64,000 nt of DNA, taken from the NCBI RefSeq assembly GCF_900115125.1, contig NZ_FOVJ01000004.1, positions 124,001 through 188,000 of the forward strand, read 5' to 3'. Positions 18,454 through 30,324 of this stretch are shown in pieces; position 1 is the first letter of the stretch; each line of letters begins with the position of its first letter. The notes beneath the pieces are model-generated. The model did no database searches. It worked only from the letters and a program-made list of their open reading frames with translations, and had not been told where the DNA came from. The position numbers and the translations under genes were made by a program. The DNA is from Nitrosospira briensis (GTDB taxonomy: Bacteria; Pseudomonadota; Gammaproteobacteria; Burkholderiales; Nitrosomonadaceae).

Positions 18454-18674
18454 AGCCAAGTACAAATAGCAGCGTGTATGTTACTCGATATCGTACCCCT
18501 ACCGCTCATCACTGCTGTATAAATCGTTTTACCTTGTTGCGGTTGTAATAGCGCCGATTGCGCTTGCGAGCCCAAAATTATAAACTGAGTCATAAACCAG
18601 GGTTATAGAGGGAAGGTTGATGCGCTGGGTTCGCTCGGTGTCTCGTTGTGCTCACTCACAGAAGGAGAAAAATC

Positions 18675-18893
18675 ATGGCAGGAGATAGCGTTTATCGAAT
18701 AACGGAGATAATCGGGACCAGCAAGACATCGTGGGAAGATGCTGCAAGGAATGCCGTCGAGACAGCGTCACAGACTTTGAGGGATTTAAGGGTAGCGGAA
18801 ATAGTCAAGCTGGACATGGTGATTGAGGAGGGTAAAGTGATTGCATATCGCGCCAGGGTTAATTTATCTTTCAAGTATGAGGCCGACAAATAG
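18675..18893 (+). CDS. Dodecin, flavin-binding dodecamer
   Basis: 72 residues. The ATG at 18675 follows GAAGGAG. The protein starts MAGDSVYRITEIIGTSKTSW, with the conserved EDAARNAVETASQTLRDLR helix and a C-terminal strand VIAYRARVNLSFKYE. This is the typical size and pattern of dodecins, which form hollow 12-mers that bind and buffer flavins. Cytosolic and monocistronic, ending in a shared terminator with clpA. Confidence 0.93.
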   Translation: MAGDSVYRITEIIGTSKTSWEDAARNAVETASQTLRDLRVAEIVKLDMVIEEGKVIAYRARVNLSFKYEADK

Positions 18894-18968
18894 GCGAGGA
18901 GCCTGCATGATTTCTCCTTCTCGCGCTTGATCCAAAAGAAATCGGCAGTTGCTCAGGGGTATTCAACG

Positions 18969-18997
18969 CAAAAAAGGCGCGAATCGCGCCTTTTTTG
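18969..18997. terminator. Bidirectional rho-independent terminator between dodecin and clpA
   Basis: A 13-bp stem AAAAAAGGCGCGA / TCGCGCCTTTTTT with a one-base centre, T run on one side and A run on the other. It sits between the convergent dodecin and clpA genes and can serve both. Confidence 0.88.
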
Positions 18998-19023
18998 TTT
19001 CAACTGTTTTGTTGCGCTCAAGG

Positions 19024-21282
19024 TTACACGGCGGCTGCCGCTTCTTCCTCGAACTGAAGTTCCACCTTGTTGTCGGCACCAATATCCACCGTCACTTTGC
19101 CGCCATTGGCAAGCCGCCCGAACAGCAGCTCATCCGCCAGGGCGCTTCGGATGGTGTCCTGAATGAGCCGTGCCATTGGCCGCGCACCCATGAGAGGATC
19201 GATGCCATTCCGGGCAAGATATTCTCTCAACGCATCGGTGAATATCGCATCCACTTTCTTCTCGTGCAGCTGCGCCTCAAGTTGCATGAGGAATTTATCG
19301 ACCACACGCAGAATCACCTCCCTATCCAACGATGCGAAAGAAATGATCGCGTCCAGCCGGTTGCGGAATTCAGGCGTAAACATGCGCTTGATATCCGCCA
19401 TCTCATCGCCCAGCTGCGCACCCGTGGTGAAGCCCATGGAGGATTTGCTGAGCGCTTCTGCGCCCGCGTTCGTGGTCATGATGATCACTACATTGCGGAA
19501 ATCCGCCTTTCGGCCATTGTTGTCCGTCAAGGTGCCATGGTCCATCACTTGGAGAAGGATATTGAAAATATCAGGGTGAGCCTTTTCTATTTCATCCAGC
19601 AGCAGTACGGAATATGGCTGCTTGATGATAGCCTCGGTGAGCAAGCCTCCCTGATCGAAGCCGACATATCCCGGCGGTGCGCCAATAAGGCGTGAAACCG
19701 CGTGCCGCTCCATGTACTCCGACATGTCGAAGCGATGCAAATGAATCCCGAGAGCATAAGCCAGCTGCCGCGCCACTTCGGTTTTGCCAACCCCGGTAGG
19801 ACCGGAAAACAGGAAGGATCCGACCGGTTTTTGTGGATTGCCCAAGCCGCTTCTTGCCATCTTGATCGCCGCTGTAAGCGCATTGATGGCCTTGTCCTGG
19901 CCGAACACCACCGCTTTCAGGTCTCGATCCAGCGTCTTCAGCGTGTTGCGGTCATCGCTGGAAACGTTTTGTGCCGGAATTCGCGCAATCTTGGCGATAA
20001 TGCCTTCGATCTCGTGCTTGCTGATTATCTTGCGTTGCTTGGATTTGGGCAAAATGCGCTGCGCCGCACCTGCCTCATCTATCACGTCTATCGCCTTGTC
20101 GGGCAAATGCCGGTCATTAATGAAGCGTGCCGACAACTCCGCCGCCGTGGTCAGGGCAACGGCTGTGTATTTCACGCCGTGATGCGCTTCGTACCGGGCT
20201 TTCAGGCCGCGAAGTATGGAAACGGTTTCTTCCACGCTCGGTTCAAGTACGTCAATTTTCTGAAAGCGGCGTGAGAGTGCGTGATCCTTCTCGAAAATCC
20301 CGCGATATTCGCTATAGGTGGTCGCGCCAATGCATTTCAGCTGTCCGGTGTTCAGTATGGGTTTCAGGAGATTGGAAGCATCCAGCGTGCCGCCGGAAGC
20401 AGCGCCCGCGCCGATCAGCGTATGAATCTCATCAATGAACAAAATGGAATTCGTGCTCTCCAGCAACTGTTTGAGTACGGCCTTCAGACGTTGCTCGAAA
20501 TCACCGCGGTATTTTGTGCCGGCCAGCAGTGCGCCCATGTCTAAAGCATAAACCTGGTGATGCGCAAGGATCTCCGGCACATCGTTATCGATAATCCGCC
20601 GCGCCAGCCCCTCCGCGATAGCGGTTTTTCCGACGCCGGCTTCACCCACCAGCAACGGATTATTCTTGCGACGCCGGCATAGCGTCTGTATCAGGCGTTC
20701 CAGTTCCCGCTCACGCCCGATCAATGGATCGATCTTGCCCGCAAGCGCCTGCGAGTTGAGGTTTACCGCGTAGCTTTCCAATGCGCCGCCCGCGCTCATC
20801 TCCTGCTCGGAATCACCCTCGCTGTCGGTTTTGGCGGTACTCCCTTGAGGCACCTTGCTGATGCCATGGGAGATATAGTTGACGACATCAAGCCGCGTTA
20901 TGCCTTTCTGATGAAGAAAATAAACGGCATGGGAATCCTTTTCGCCAAATATCGCTACCAGTACATTGGCGCCGGTGACTTCTTTTTTTCCGGAAGACTG
21001 GACATGCAGGATCGCACGCTGGATGACGCGCTGAAAACCCAGGGTAGGTTGTGTATCCACTTCACCGCTGCCACCCACTGTAGGGGTATTTTCAGTCACA
21101 TGCTCGGTCAGAAGCCGGCGCAAATCGTCCATGTCGACCGAACACGCGCGCAGTACCTCTGCAGCGGTCGGGTTGTCGAGCAAAGCCAGTAGCAAATGCT
21201 CGACCGTAATGAACTCGTGACGCTTCTGTCGCGACTCCACGAATGCCATGTGTAAACTGACTTCCAACTCTTGAGCAATCAT
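19024..21282 (-). CDS. clpA: ATP-dependent Clp protease ATP-binding subunit ClpA
   Basis: 752 residues, the usual ClpA length. It has an N-terminal Clp_N double repeat (about 1-145, the ClpS docking domain), a first AAA+ module with Walker A GEAGVGKTAIAE and Walker B ILFIDEIHTLIGAG, and a second with GPTGVGKTEVARQLA and LLLDEIEKAHPDIFN. ClpA unfolds substrates and feeds them to ClpP, which is not in the window. It starts 1 bp after the clpS stop, so the two form one operon transcribed leftward. Confidence 0.97.
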   Translation of the reverse strand: MIAQELEVSLHMAFVESRQKRHEFITVEHLLLALLDNPTAAEVLRACSVDMDDLRRLLTEHVTENTPTVGGSGEVDTQPTLGFQRVIQRAILHVQSSGKKEVTGANVLVAIFGEKDSHAVYFLHQKGITRLDVVNYISHGISKVPQGSTAKTDSEGDSEQEMSAGGALESYAVNLNSQALAGKIDPLIGRERELERLIQTLCRRRKNNPLLVGEAGVGKTAIAEGLARRIIDNDVPEILAHHQVYALDMGALLAGTKYRGDFEQRLKAVLKQLLESTNSILFIDEIHTLIGAGAASGGTLDASNLLKPILNTGQLKCIGATTYSEYRGIFEKDHALSRRFQKIDVLEPSVEETVSILRGLKARYEAHHGVKYTAVALTTAAELSARFINDRHLPDKAIDVIDEAGAAQRILPKSKQRKIISKHEIEGIIAKIARIPAQNVSSDDRNTLKTLDRDLKAVVFGQDKAINALTAAIKMARSGLGNPQKPVGSFLFSGPTGVGKTEVARQLAYALGIHLHRFDMSEYMERHAVSRLIGAPPGYVGFDQGGLLTEAIIKQPYSVLLLDEIEKAHPDIFNILLQVMDHGTLTDNNGRKADFRNVVIIMTTNAGAEALSKSSMGFTTGAQLGDEMADIKRMFTPEFRNRLDAIISFASLDREVILRVVDKFLMQLEAQLHEKKVDAIFTDALREYLARNGIDPLMGARPMARLIQDTIRSALADELLFGRLANGGKVTVDIGADNKVELQFEEEAAAAV

Positions 21283-21283
21283 T

Positions 21284-21592
21284 TCAGGTCTCCTCCATCA
21301 CGCACTTTAGCGGATGCTGATGCTGCCTCGCAAATGCGACCACCTGTTCAACCTTGGTGGTAGCCACATCACTGGGATAAACTCCGCATACTCCGGCTCC
21401 ATCCATATGTACTTTGAGCATGATTTGCGTTGCCTGTTCTCGATTCTTGGAAAAAAAAATCTGTAGCACGGCCACTACGAAATCCATAGGCGTAAAGTCG
21501 TCATTCAGCAAGATCACCTTGAACATGGGTGGCGGCTTGAGTTTACTCTTTTTAGCCTCCAGTACAACATCTCCATGATTTCCTGCTTTCAT
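21284..21592 (-). CDS. clpS: ClpS adaptor protein
   Basis: 102 residues. It carries the ClpS signature: [19 protein letters not shown], the substrate-pocket helix region, then [20 protein letters not shown] and a hydrophilic N-terminal tail. ClpS binds N-degron substrates and delivers them to the ClpA N-domain, which is encoded directly downstream. Confidence 0.96.
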   Translation of the reverse strand: MKAGNHGDVVLEAKKSKLKPPPMFKVILLNDDFTPMDFVVAVLQIFFSKNREQATQIMLKVHMDGAGVCGVYPSDVATTKVEQVVAFARQHQHPLKCVMEET

Positions 21593-21896
21593 TTCCTGTC
21601 TCGCTATTCACCAGTTGGAGCAGAAATATAACCTAACCCCTCCCTGTCTTATTTATTCTCTCTCTATTGATATATTTGATGATTACGGTGAAATATTCAA
21701 GTACCTTTAGAAAATTATTCTGCTGCATTTCTATAAAATAAGTGCACCGGCTACTTGACTTGAACATCGGATTTGCGTAAAACAACTCTTGGCGTTTGGC
21801 TTCAAGTTCTCTGCAGTACCGGTTACAGCCGTTTGCGGTCTTGAAACTCAAACAGTGTTCGGGTTTCCGGCCCGTTTTTTAATATAGGAAGCAATA
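21593..21896. other. Divergent clpS / csp intergenic region with csp leader
   Basis: About 300 bases between the divergent clpS and cold-shock genes. The last part is presumably the 5' untranslated leader of the csp mRNA, which in this family is often long and structured. No sigma-32 motif with correct spacing was found for clpS, although CTTGAA-like words occur. Confidence 0.45.
21860..21880 (+). promoter_or_regulatory. Terminator-like hairpin in the csp leader
   Basis: CGGG-TTTCCGG-CCCG followed by six T bases, ending 16 bases before the csp ATG and just before the AGGAAG ribosome site. The stem is only four G-C pairs, so it is weak. It could act as a cold-sensitive attenuator or as a structure masking the start region. 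Confidence 0.4.
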
Positions 21897-22100
21897 ATGG
21901 CAACTGGTACAGTAAAATGGTTTAATGACTCTAAAGGTTTTGGATTCATTACTCCCGATGATGGCAGCGAAGATTTGTTTGCACACTTTTCCGCAATCAA
22001 TATGTCCGGATTCAAAACTCTTAAAGAAGGTCAAAAAGTGAGTTTTGAAGTTACACAAGGTCCCAAGGGCAAACAAGCATCAAACATTCAGTCTGCTTAA
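21897..22100 (+). CDS. Cold-shock protein, CspA family
   Basis: 67 residues: [20 protein letters not shown] with both RNA-binding motifs, KGFGFI (RNP1) and DLFAHFS (RNP2). It is a single cold-shock OB-fold domain that binds single-stranded RNA/DNA and acts as an RNA chaperone. AGGAAG precedes the ATG. A long leader upstream and a terminator immediately downstream show it is a one-gene transcript. Which csp paralogue it is cannot be told. Confidence 0.96.
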   Translation: MATGTVKWFNDSKGFGFITPDDGSEDLFAHFSAINMSGFKTLKEGQKVSFEVTQGPKGKQASNIQSA

Positions 22101-22160
22101 CGATTCCATTCTGGCACGGCTAGCCGTGATCAGTCTGTAATCCTATTACAGAATTATACA

Positions 22161-22196
22161 AACCCCTTGCCGTGAAATCGGCAGGGGGTTTTTTTC
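22161..22196. terminator. Rho-independent terminator after csp
   Basis: Stem CCCCTTGCCG / CGGCAGGGGG (one G-T wobble), loop TGAAAT, then seven T bases. It lies between the convergent csp and icd genes. The T run serves csp; AA on the other side gives little for icd. Confidence 0.88.
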
Positions 22197-22212
22197 GTTA
22201 TAAGCAGAGCAT

Positions 22213-23466
22213 TTAACCGGCCATGTGGTCAACCAGTGCCTGACCGAACGCTGAACAGGAGACCTTCCGGGCCTGCGGCATTTGCCGCGCAAAATCATAG
22301 GTCACAATCTTGTCCTGGATCGTTTTTTCCATTGCTTTGATAACCAGATCGGCTGCCTCAATCCAACCCATGTGCCGCAGCATCATCTCTGCCGAGAGAA
22401 TGATTGACCCTGGATTGACCTGATCCTTGCCAGCATATTTTGGTGCGGTCCCGTGGGTTGCTTCGAATATTGCAATCGAATCGCTGAGGTTAGCGCCTGG
22501 CGCTATTCCGATACCGCCTACTTGCGCCGCCAATGCGTCCGAAATATAGTCGCCATTGAGGTTCAGTGTAGCGATTACGTCGTATTCCTCCGGACGCAGC
22601 AAAATCTGTTGCAGGAAAGCGTCCGCGATCACATCCTTGATAACGACCCCTCCCTTATCTTCAGGCAGCTTCATCCAGGGGCCGCCATCAAGCAAGGTCG
22701 CTCCGAATTCTCTCGCGGCCAACTCGTAGCCCCAATTTTTAAATGCACCCTCGGTGAATTTCATTATGTTGCCTTTGTGCACCAGTGTGACCGAGCTGCG
22801 CTTGTTGTCTATCGCGTACTGTATTGCCCTGCGTACCAGCCGCTCGGTGCCTTCCCTCGATACCGGTTTGATACCGATGCCAGATGTTTGAGGGAAGCGT
22901 ATCTTGGTCACGCTCATATCCGTCGTCAGGAAATTGATGATCTTCCTTGCATTCTCCGACTCCGCTTCCCATTCAATGCCCGCATAAATGTCTTCGGAGT
23001 TTTCGCGGAAAATCACCATATCCGTTTTTTCCGGATGTCTTACGGGACTTGGCACACCTGGAAAATAACGTACCGGACGCAGGCAGACATACAAATCCAG
23101 TTCCTGGCGCAGCGCCACGTTGATAGAGCGGATGCCGCCGCCCACAGGGGTAGTTAACGGCCCTTTGATAGAGACCACGTACTCCCTCGCAGCTTGCAGC
23201 GTTTCCTCCGGCAGCCAGACGTTTTCCCCGTACACGCGGGTGGATTTCTCCCCGGCATAAATTTCCATCCAGGAAATCTTGCGCTTGCCGACATAAGCTT
23301 GCCCAACCGCCGAATCCACTACTTTTTTCATCACAGGCGTGATGTCCACGCCGATACCATCGCCTTCGATATAGGGAATAACAGGGTTATCCGGCACGCT
23401 CAGGGAAAAATCTGCGTTTACGCGGATTTTTGCGCCTTCTGCTGGTGTGCTGATGTGCTGGTACAT
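22213..23466 (-). CDS. icd: Isocitrate dehydrogenase, NADP-dependent
   Basis: 417 residues, the same length class as the E. coli enzyme. The start at 23466 has GGGAG upstream; the frame is open to 23517 without a ribosome site. Active-site segment [20 protein letters not shown] contains the serine equivalent to the IDH-kinase target. [17 protein letters not shown] carries the Lys-Tyr pair that binds the NADP 2'-phosphate. It converts isocitrate to 2-oxoglutarate and CO2 in the TCA cycle. Confidence 0.96.
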   Translation of the reverse strand: MYQHISTPAEGAKIRVNADFSLSVPDNPVIPYIEGDGIGVDITPVMKKVVDSAVGQAYVGKRKISWMEIYAGEKSTRVYGENVWLPEETLQAAREYVVSIKGPLTTPVGGGIRSINVALRQELDLYVCLRPVRYFPGVPSPVRHPEKTDMVIFRENSEDIYAGIEWEAESENARKIINFLTTDMSVTKIRFPQTSGIGIKPVSREGTERLVRRAIQYAIDNKRSSVTLVHKGNIMKFTEGAFKNWGYELAAREFGATLLDGGPWMKLPEDKGGVVIKDVIADAFLQQILLRPEEYDVIATLNLNGDYISDALAAQVGGIGIAPGANLSDSIAIFEATHGTAPKYAGKDQVNPGSIILSAEMMLRHMGWIEAADLVIKAMEKTIQDKIVTYDFARQMPQARKVSCSAFGQALVDHMAG

Positions 23467-23601
23467 GGTATCTCCCGGGTTAATAAAATGGATAAGAATG
23501 AGTGGCGGCAAAGCCATCGATTATACGATAAGATTCGCCCCTGCATTCGTTGCAGCTCAAGCATTCATTTGCTCTCATTAAAAGGTAGGTAAAACAGGAT
23601 C

Positions 23602-24048
23602 ATGATCTGGAAACCTAACGTCACGGTTGCTGCGGTAGTCGAAAAGGACGGGAAATATCTGCTGGTTGAGGAACAGACCGGTAGTGGCATACTCTTTAAT
23701 CAGCCAGCGGGCCATTTGGAGCCGGGCGAATCGATCATTGCGGGTGCAATTCGGGAAACCCTGGAAGAAACGGCTTACACTTTTGTGCCCCAAGCGGTCC
23801 TTGGAATTTATCACTGGCACTCTCAGGCGGATAACATTACTTTTATCCGCTTTGCTTTTACGGGTTCTGTCATCGACCATGATCCCGATCAGGCACTGGA
23901 TACCGGTATCGTGCGGGCAGGATGGTTCGGTATCGATGAAATCCGCCAAATGGCTTATTGTCATCGCAGCCCTCTGGTGATGCGATGTATCGACGATCAC
24001 CTGGCAGGAAAGCAGTGCTCTCTGGAAATTCTTACTCATTACGATTGA
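23602..24048 (+). CDS. nudJ: Nudix hydrolase, NudJ-like
   Basis: 148 residues. The Nudix box reads GHLEPGESIIAGAIRETLEE, with all acidic metal ligands. The N-terminus WKPNVTVAAVVEKDGKYLLV matches NudJ (YmfB), which hydrolyses thiamine and other pyrophosphates. It lies 3 bp before mnmA, the same order (nudJ-mnmA) as in E. coli, which supports the assignment. Start ATG at 23602 after CAGGAT. Confidence 0.88.
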   Translation: MIWKPNVTVAAVVEKDGKYLLVEEQTGSGILFNQPAGHLEPGESIIAGAIRETLEETAYTFVPQAVLGIYHWHSQADNITFIRFAFTGSVIDHDPDQALDTGIVRAGWFGIDEIRQMAYCHRSPLVMRCIDDHLAGKQCSLEILTHYD

Positions 24049-24051
24049 ATC

Positions 24052-25146
24052 ATGGGCAAAGCGCGTGTAGTGGTCGGAATGTCTGGCGGCGTTGATTCGT
24101 CGGTTGCCGCATTGCTGCTGAAGCAACAGGATTATGAGGTAATCGGTCTCTTCATGAAGAATTGGGAAGACGACGATAACGATGAATATTGCTCGTCCCG
24201 CCAGGATCTGATTGATGCCGCATCCGTAGCGGATATCATTGGAATTCCCCTGGAGGCGGTAAATTTCTCGGCCGAGTACAAGGAGCGTGTGTTCAATCAT
24301 TTCCTGGCGGAGTACAAAGCTGGCCGCACCCCGAACCCGGATGTGCTATGTAATGCTGAAATCAAATTCAAGGCCTTTCTCGAACACGCAACCGGGCTGG
24401 GAGCTGACTACATTGCCACGGGACATTATGCCCAGGTACGCGAAACAAACGGAATCTTCCAGTTGCTGAAAGGTGAAGATGGCACCAAGGACCAGAGCTA
24501 TTTTCTCTATCGCCTGAACCAGGCGCAGTTATCCAGAACCTTATTCCCTATCGGCCATCTTTATAAACGCGATGTACGAAAGATCGCAAGGGATCAGGGA
24601 CTACCGAATTTTTGCAAGAAAGACAGCACTGGAATCTGTTTTATTGGCGAGCGGCCTTTCCGGGAGTTTCTCAATCGTTATTTGCCGGATGAACCAGGTG
24701 AAATCCGGACTCCAACCGGTACTGTCATGGGCAAGCACGCCGGCCTGATGTATTACACGATCGGCCAGCGGCAGGGTCTGGGCATAGGTGGAACAAGGGA
24801 TGGGGATGGCGAACCCTGGTTCGTCTCAAGCAAGGACATGGCGCGCAATATTCTGACAGTCGTGCAGGGTCATGATCATCCCGACCTATTCAGTCCCGCG
24901 CTTACAGCAACCGATCTGACATGGATAAGTGGCCGGCCACCTCATTGCAACTGGGTGTATGCGGCCAAGATCCGTTATCGTCAGACTGATGCGCCGTGCG
25001 CAATCGCGCATGTCGATCAAAGCAAATGCGAGATTGAATTTGCTGAACCGCAATGGGCGGTGACGCCGGGACAATCAGTAGTTGTGTACGAGAGCAAGGT
25101 ATGCCTGGGCGGCGGAGTGATTACCGATCAGTATCAGGGTGGCTGA
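24052..25146 (+). CDS. mnmA: tRNA 2-thiouridine(34) synthase MnmA
   Basis: 364 residues. PP-loop motif [15 protein letters not shown] at 9-23 binds ATP. The two catalytic cysteines are visible: C100 in [12 protein letters not shown] and C196 in [13 protein letters not shown]. MnmA thiolates U34 of Lys, Glu and Gln tRNAs using sulfur passed along the Tus relay. It is co-transcribed with nudJ (3 bp gap). Confidence 0.97.
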   Translation: MGKARVVVGMSGGVDSSVAALLLKQQDYEVIGLFMKNWEDDDNDEYCSSRQDLIDAASVADIIGIPLEAVNFSAEYKERVFNHFLAEYKAGRTPNPDVLCNAEIKFKAFLEHATGLGADYIATGHYAQVRETNGIFQLLKGEDGTKDQSYFLYRLNQAQLSRTLFPIGHLYKRDVRKIARDQGLPNFCKKDSTGICFIGERPFREFLNRYLPDEPGEIRTPTGTVMGKHAGLMYYTIGQRQGLGIGGTRDGDGEPWFVSSKDMARNILTVVQGHDHPDLFSPALTATDLTWISGRPPHCNWVYAAKIRYRQTDAPCAIAHVDQSKCEIEFAEPQWAVTPGQSVVVYESKVCLGGGVITDQYQGG

Positions 25147-25238
25147 GCAAGTTTCGCGGGATGCGGCGTTGCAACAACTGGAGGAACTGACCTGCTCGGA
25201 GAGTTCCTCAAATACATCCGTGTAGACCGGCAGCTCGG

Positions 25239-25847
25239 TCAGCCTCTCGGGGCTGTTTCAATAAATGGCGCTTGCTTCTCCAGGCGCTCGGAAAGGTCGG
25301 CAAGATTGGGATAGGTATTGCGCCACTCAATTTCGGAAAATCGAAAGGCCAGATAACCCAGTGCGCACCCCAGTGCAATGTCGGCCAGGGTGTAGATATT
25401 GCCGTCGCACCATTTTTTATCGCTCAGGTCGTGGGCGGCTGCTTGCAGACCCCTCGTTACTTTTGTCTGCTGGCGCGAGATCCATTCCGTACTTTGACTT
25501 GGTTCAGGGCGTTTGCGCTCGAGGAACATCGCGGCGGCAGCGTCGCAGATACCATCCGCCAATGCCTCCCAGCGTTTTACCATGATGCGCCGCCGGTTGG
25601 ATTCCGGAATGAGACGGGATACGGGATTCATGTTGTCAAGATATTCGACGATCACGCGTGAATCGAACAGGCTGGTCCCATCGTCCATTATCAATATCGG
25701 CACTTTCCCCAGCGGATTGTAATCCGGTACGTGACTATCCGAATCCCAGGGCGCTTCCAGTTCAAAATTGTAACCAATATGCTTTTCAGCCAGGACGATG
25801 CGCGTCTTGCGCACATAAGGACTAGTGAGGGATCCGATGAGCTTCAT
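25239..25847 (-). CDS. Glutathione S-transferase family protein
   Basis: 202 residues. The N-terminal thioredoxin-like domain starts MKLIGSLTSPYVRKTRIVLA and has PILIMDDGTSLFDSRVIVEY (the cis-Pro and SR glutathione contact). The C-terminal helical domain has YTLADIALGCALGYL. The pattern resembles the YibF-like group. Cytosolic; substrate unknown. Transcribed convergently with mnmA and divergently from purB. Confidence 0.88.
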   Translation of the reverse strand: MKLIGSLTSPYVRKTRIVLAEKHIGYNFELEAPWDSDSHVPDYNPLGKVPILIMDDGTSLFDSRVIVEYLDNMNPVSRLIPESNRRRIMVKRWEALADGICDAAAAMFLERKRPEPSQSTEWISRQQTKVTRGLQAAAHDLSDKKWCDGNIYTLADIALGCALGYLAFRFSEIEWRNTYPNLADLSERLEKQAPFIETAPRG

Positions 25848-25970
25848 GGCCAGCCTTGCCGAAGTTGTCTGGCCGCATTATATAGACTTTCCGCGACGCC
25901 GTGCACGGTCCCGGCGAATGCTGGAGGCGCGTTGCCCATGTTAGAATGGCCCCCCTGATGAACAACCTGA

Positions 25971-27371
<1,401 letters not shown>

Positions 27372-27518
27372 TTCTTGCGCGGTTTTTTCGTATATTTTCC
27401 ATCTCGCTCATACGCGAGCGTATGCCCACTGGCCCTAAAGTACCGTTGGTACCATTGGGATATTCTTGCCCATTCTACAGGGTAGGCACTGCTCAATCTC
27501 CAATGATTTTTTCCGGAG

Positions 27519-27546
27519 CTTGAAATTAGCAAACCCATCCCGATAT
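27519..27546 (+). promoter_or_regulatory. Sigma-32 heat-shock promoter upstream of grpE
   Basis: -35 CTTGAAA at 27519-27525, a 13-base spacer, then CCCGATAT at 27539-27546, one base off the CCCCATNT consensus. It sits 27 bases before the grpE ATG, which implies a short leader. Confidence 0.8.
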
Positions 27547-27573
27547 ATCATGAACAGAAATCAGGAGGAGCCC

Positions 27574-28158
27574 ATGACAGATGTAAAACAACCTCAATCA
27601 GACCAGCCCGAGCTGTCCGACACGAAGAGAGAAACGAGCCCGCCACAGGGTCAGGCCCAGGCCAGCGAGACAGGGAAGCCCGAGGTGGAGTCGATGCCGA
27701 GTCTGGAACAGTTACTGAAAAAAGCCGAACTGGACGCCGCGGAACATTACGACGCCTGGCTACGCGCCAAGGCAGACGCCGAGAATATAAGAAAACGAGC
27801 GCAGATCGACATTGCAAATGCCCACAAGTACGCGATCGAGAATTTTTCCGTCGAACTGCTCGCGGTGATGGACAGCCTGGATGCTGCACTGGCAGTGGAA
27901 AATGCGACAGTCGAAAATTTCAAAAGCGGAATGGAATTGACGCTTAGGCAGCTCACGGCTGCTTTTGAAAAATTCAATATCAAGGTGATTAATCCTCAGG
28001 GTGAAAAATTCGATCCGCATCTGCATCAGGCCATGTCCGTGGTGGACTCGGACCTTCCTCCCAGCACTGTAGTGCATGTGATGCAAAAAGGTTACGTTCT
28101 GAACGACCGTGTGATTCGACCTGCACTGGTGATGGTTTCCAAGGCTAAAGAGACTTGA
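27574..28158 (+). CDS. grpE: GrpE, nucleotide exchange factor for DnaK
   Basis: 194 residues. The ATG at 27574 follows AGGAGGAG. An acidic, Gln-rich N-terminus leads to the long coiled-coil helix ([18 protein letters not shown]) and the C-terminal beta domain with the conserved [19 protein letters not shown]. It releases ADP from DnaK and acts as a thermosensor. First gene of a grpE-dnaK-dnaJ set driven by a sigma-32 promoter. Confidence 0.96.
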   Translation: MTDVKQPQSDQPELSDTKRETSPPQGQAQASETGKPEVESMPSLEQLLKKAELDAAEHYDAWLRAKADAENIRKRAQIDIANAHKYAIENFSVELLAVMDSLDAALAVENATVENFKSGMELTLRQLTAAFEKFNIKVINPQGEKFDPHLHQAMSVVDSDLPPSTVVHVMQKGYVLNDRVIRPALVMVSKAKET

Positions 28159-28181
28159 AATTCGAATCTTAATCCCCATTT
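28154..28181 (+). promoter_or_regulatory. Consensus sigma-32 promoter upstream of dnaK
   Basis: CTTGAAA at 28154-28160, 13-base spacer, CCCCATTT at 28174-28181: a perfect match to the sigma-32 consensus. The -35 box contains the grpE stop codon TGA (28156-28158). It lies 63 bases before the dnaK ATG and gives dnaK-dnaJ their own heat-shock start. Confidence 0.9.
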
Positions 28182-28244
28182 TTCGCAAAGACGGATATTT
28201 CGCATAGCCGAATATCGATACTAACTACTAACAAGGATCCAATC

Positions 28245-30188
28245 ATGGCAAAAATTATTGGCATTGACCTCGGCACCACCAATTCGTGCGTGGCGGTCAT
28301 GGAGAACGGGAAGCCCAAGGTAATAGAGAACTCGGAGGGGGCGCGTACAACGCCTTCAATCGTTGCCTACACCGAAGACGGTGAAATTCTGGTGGGTGCG
28401 TCCGCAAAACGACAGGCTGTCACAAATCCCAAAAATACCCTGTTTGCGATAAAGCGCCTGATCGGGCGCCGCTTCAACGAGGAGATGGTGCAAAGGGACA
28501 TCAAAATGGTGCCCTATAATATTGTCAAGGCTGACAATAATGACGCCTGGGTAGAAGTGCGCGGCAAGAAAATTGCTCCGCCGGAAATTTCCGCACAAGT
28601 GCTGATAAAAATGAAAAAAACCGCGGAGGATTATCTGGGTGAGCCAGTGACCGAAGCCGTAATTACCGTTCCTGCGTATTTCAACGATTCCCAGCGCCAG
28701 GCAACCAAGGACGCCGGCCGCATAGCGGGCCTGGAAGTCAAGCGCATCATCAACGAGCCGACTGCCGCGGCACTGGCTTTCGGCATGGATAAAAAAGAAG
28801 GCGACCGGAAGGTGGCCGTATATGACCTGGGTGGGGGCACTTTCGATATTTCCATTATCGAAATCGCGGAAGTGGAGGGTGAGCACCAATTCGAGGTACT
28901 CGCGACCAATGGCGACACTTTCCTTGGTGGCGAGGATTTCGATTCCCGCGTAATCGAATATCTCGTGGATGAATTCAAAAAAGAAAACGGCATAGATTTG
29001 AAAAAAGATATGCTCGCCTTGCAGCGCTTGAAGGATTCCGCGGAAAAAGCAAAAATCGAACTCTCATCCAGTCAGCAGACCGAGGTCAATCTGCCCTACA
29101 TTACCGCCGATGCCTCGGGTCCCAAACATTTGGCAGTGAGAATTACCCGGGCCAAGCTGGAAAGCCTCGTGGAAGAGCTCATAGAGCGAACCGTAGAGCC
29201 TTGCCGCACCGCAATCAAGGATGCCGGCGTGAAGATATCGGACATTGAGGACATCATTCTGGTGGGTGGGCAAACCCGCATGCCCAAGGTGCAGGATAAA
29301 GTCAGGGAAATTTTCGGCAAGGAACCGCGCAAGGATGTCAATCCGGACGAAGCGGTTGCAGTTGGAGCGGCCATTCAGGGCGGGGTGCTGCAGGGTGCGG
29401 TAAAGGATGTATTGCTGCTGGATGTTACCCCGTTATCGCTGGGTATCGAAACCCTGGGCGGCGTAATGACCAAACTGATCCAGAAAAACACCACTATTCC
29501 GACCAAGGCGCAACAGGTGTTTTCCACTGCGGAGGAAAACCAGACCGCGGTGACGATTCATGTGCTGCAAGGTGAGCGGGAGATGGCCTCCGGCAACAAG
29601 AGCCTGGGGCAATTCAATCTGAGCGATATTCCCCCTGCGCCGCGCGGCATGCCGCAGATCGAGGTGACATTCGACATTGACTCCAACGGCATACTGCACG
29701 TGTCGGCCAAAGACAAGGCCACCGGCAAGGAGAATAAAATCAAGATTCAGGCAAGCTCAGGTTTGTCGGATGAAGAGGTGCAGCGCATGGTCAAGGACGC
29801 CGAGGCGCACGCCGAGGAAGACCACAAAACGGTGGAGCTTGTCACTGTCCGCAATCAGTGCGACGCCATGATTCATTCCGTGAGAAAAACATTGAAGGAG
29901 CATGGAGAAAAGCTGAATGACGAAGAAAAATTGAAAATAGAGGAAGCGCTGAAGGAGGCGGAAGAGGCGTTGAAATCCGACAGCAAGGACGTCATCGAGG
30001 CAAAAACCCAGGCATTGGCCGAGGTATCGCATAAACTGGCGGAGAAGATGTATTCGCAGGAACAGGCCCAGCAGGGGCAGCCTGGCGCTGGCGCCGGCGA
30101 CGAAGGCGCCCATCAGGGCGGTGGTGAAAAACCGGTAGAAGGCGAAGTAGTGGATGCCGAGTTTGAGGAAGTAAAAAACAAGAAATAA
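28245..30188 (+). CDS. dnaK: Molecular chaperone DnaK (Hsp70)
   Basis: 647 residues. N-terminal ATPase: [36 protein letters not shown] and [13 protein letters not shown], the three Hsp70 signatures. The substrate domain and helical lid follow, with a Gly-Gln-rich linker and acidic end [12 protein letters not shown] typical of DnaK. AAGGA precedes the ATG. It works with GrpE (upstream) and DnaJ (downstream). Confidence 0.98.
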   Translation: MAKIIGIDLGTTNSCVAVMENGKPKVIENSEGARTTPSIVAYTEDGEILVGASAKRQAVTNPKNTLFAIKRLIGRRFNEEMVQRDIKMVPYNIVKADNNDAWVEVRGKKIAPPEISAQVLIKMKKTAEDYLGEPVTEAVITVPAYFNDSQRQATKDAGRIAGLEVKRIINEPTAAALAFGMDKKEGDRKVAVYDLGGGTFDISIIEIAEVEGEHQFEVLATNGDTFLGGEDFDSRVIEYLVDEFKKENGIDLKKDMLALQRLKDSAEKAKIELSSSQQTEVNLPYITADASGPKHLAVRITRAKLESLVEELIERTVEPCRTAIKDAGVKISDIEDIILVGGQTRMPKVQDKVREIFGKEPRKDVNPDEAVAVGAAIQGGVLQGAVKDVLLLDVTPLSLGIETLGGVMTKLIQKNTTIPTKAQQVFSTAEENQTAVTIHVLQGEREMASGNKSLGQFNLSDIPPAPRGMPQIEVTFDIDSNGILHVSAKDKATGKENKIKIQASSGLSDEEVQRMVKDAEAHAEEDHKTVELVTVRNQCDAMIHSVRKTLKEHGEKLNDEEKLKIEEALKEAEEALKSDSKDVIEAKTQALAEVSHKLAEKMYSQEQAQQGQPGAGAGDEGAHQGGGEKPVEGEVVDAEFEEVKNKK

Positions 30189-30324
30189 GCAGGCGCACCA
30201 GGCTGAAGCGCAGAGATGCGAAGATAATGCTTCTTCCGCATCCTGCGTTTTGGCATTTATCTGGAGAAGCAAGGTACCAGGCGTTGAATAATCCTCTACG
30301 CTTCCAATTTCCAAGAAAATCCAT

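Noticed and set aside
17596-18465. Long open frame opposite the cphA 3' half
   Set aside because: Antisense shadow of the Mur-ligase part; no family match or ribosome site.
21593-21896. Sigma-32 promoter for clpS-clpA
   Set aside because: CTTGAA words occur but none has a CCCCAT-like partner at 11-15 bases in the right direction.
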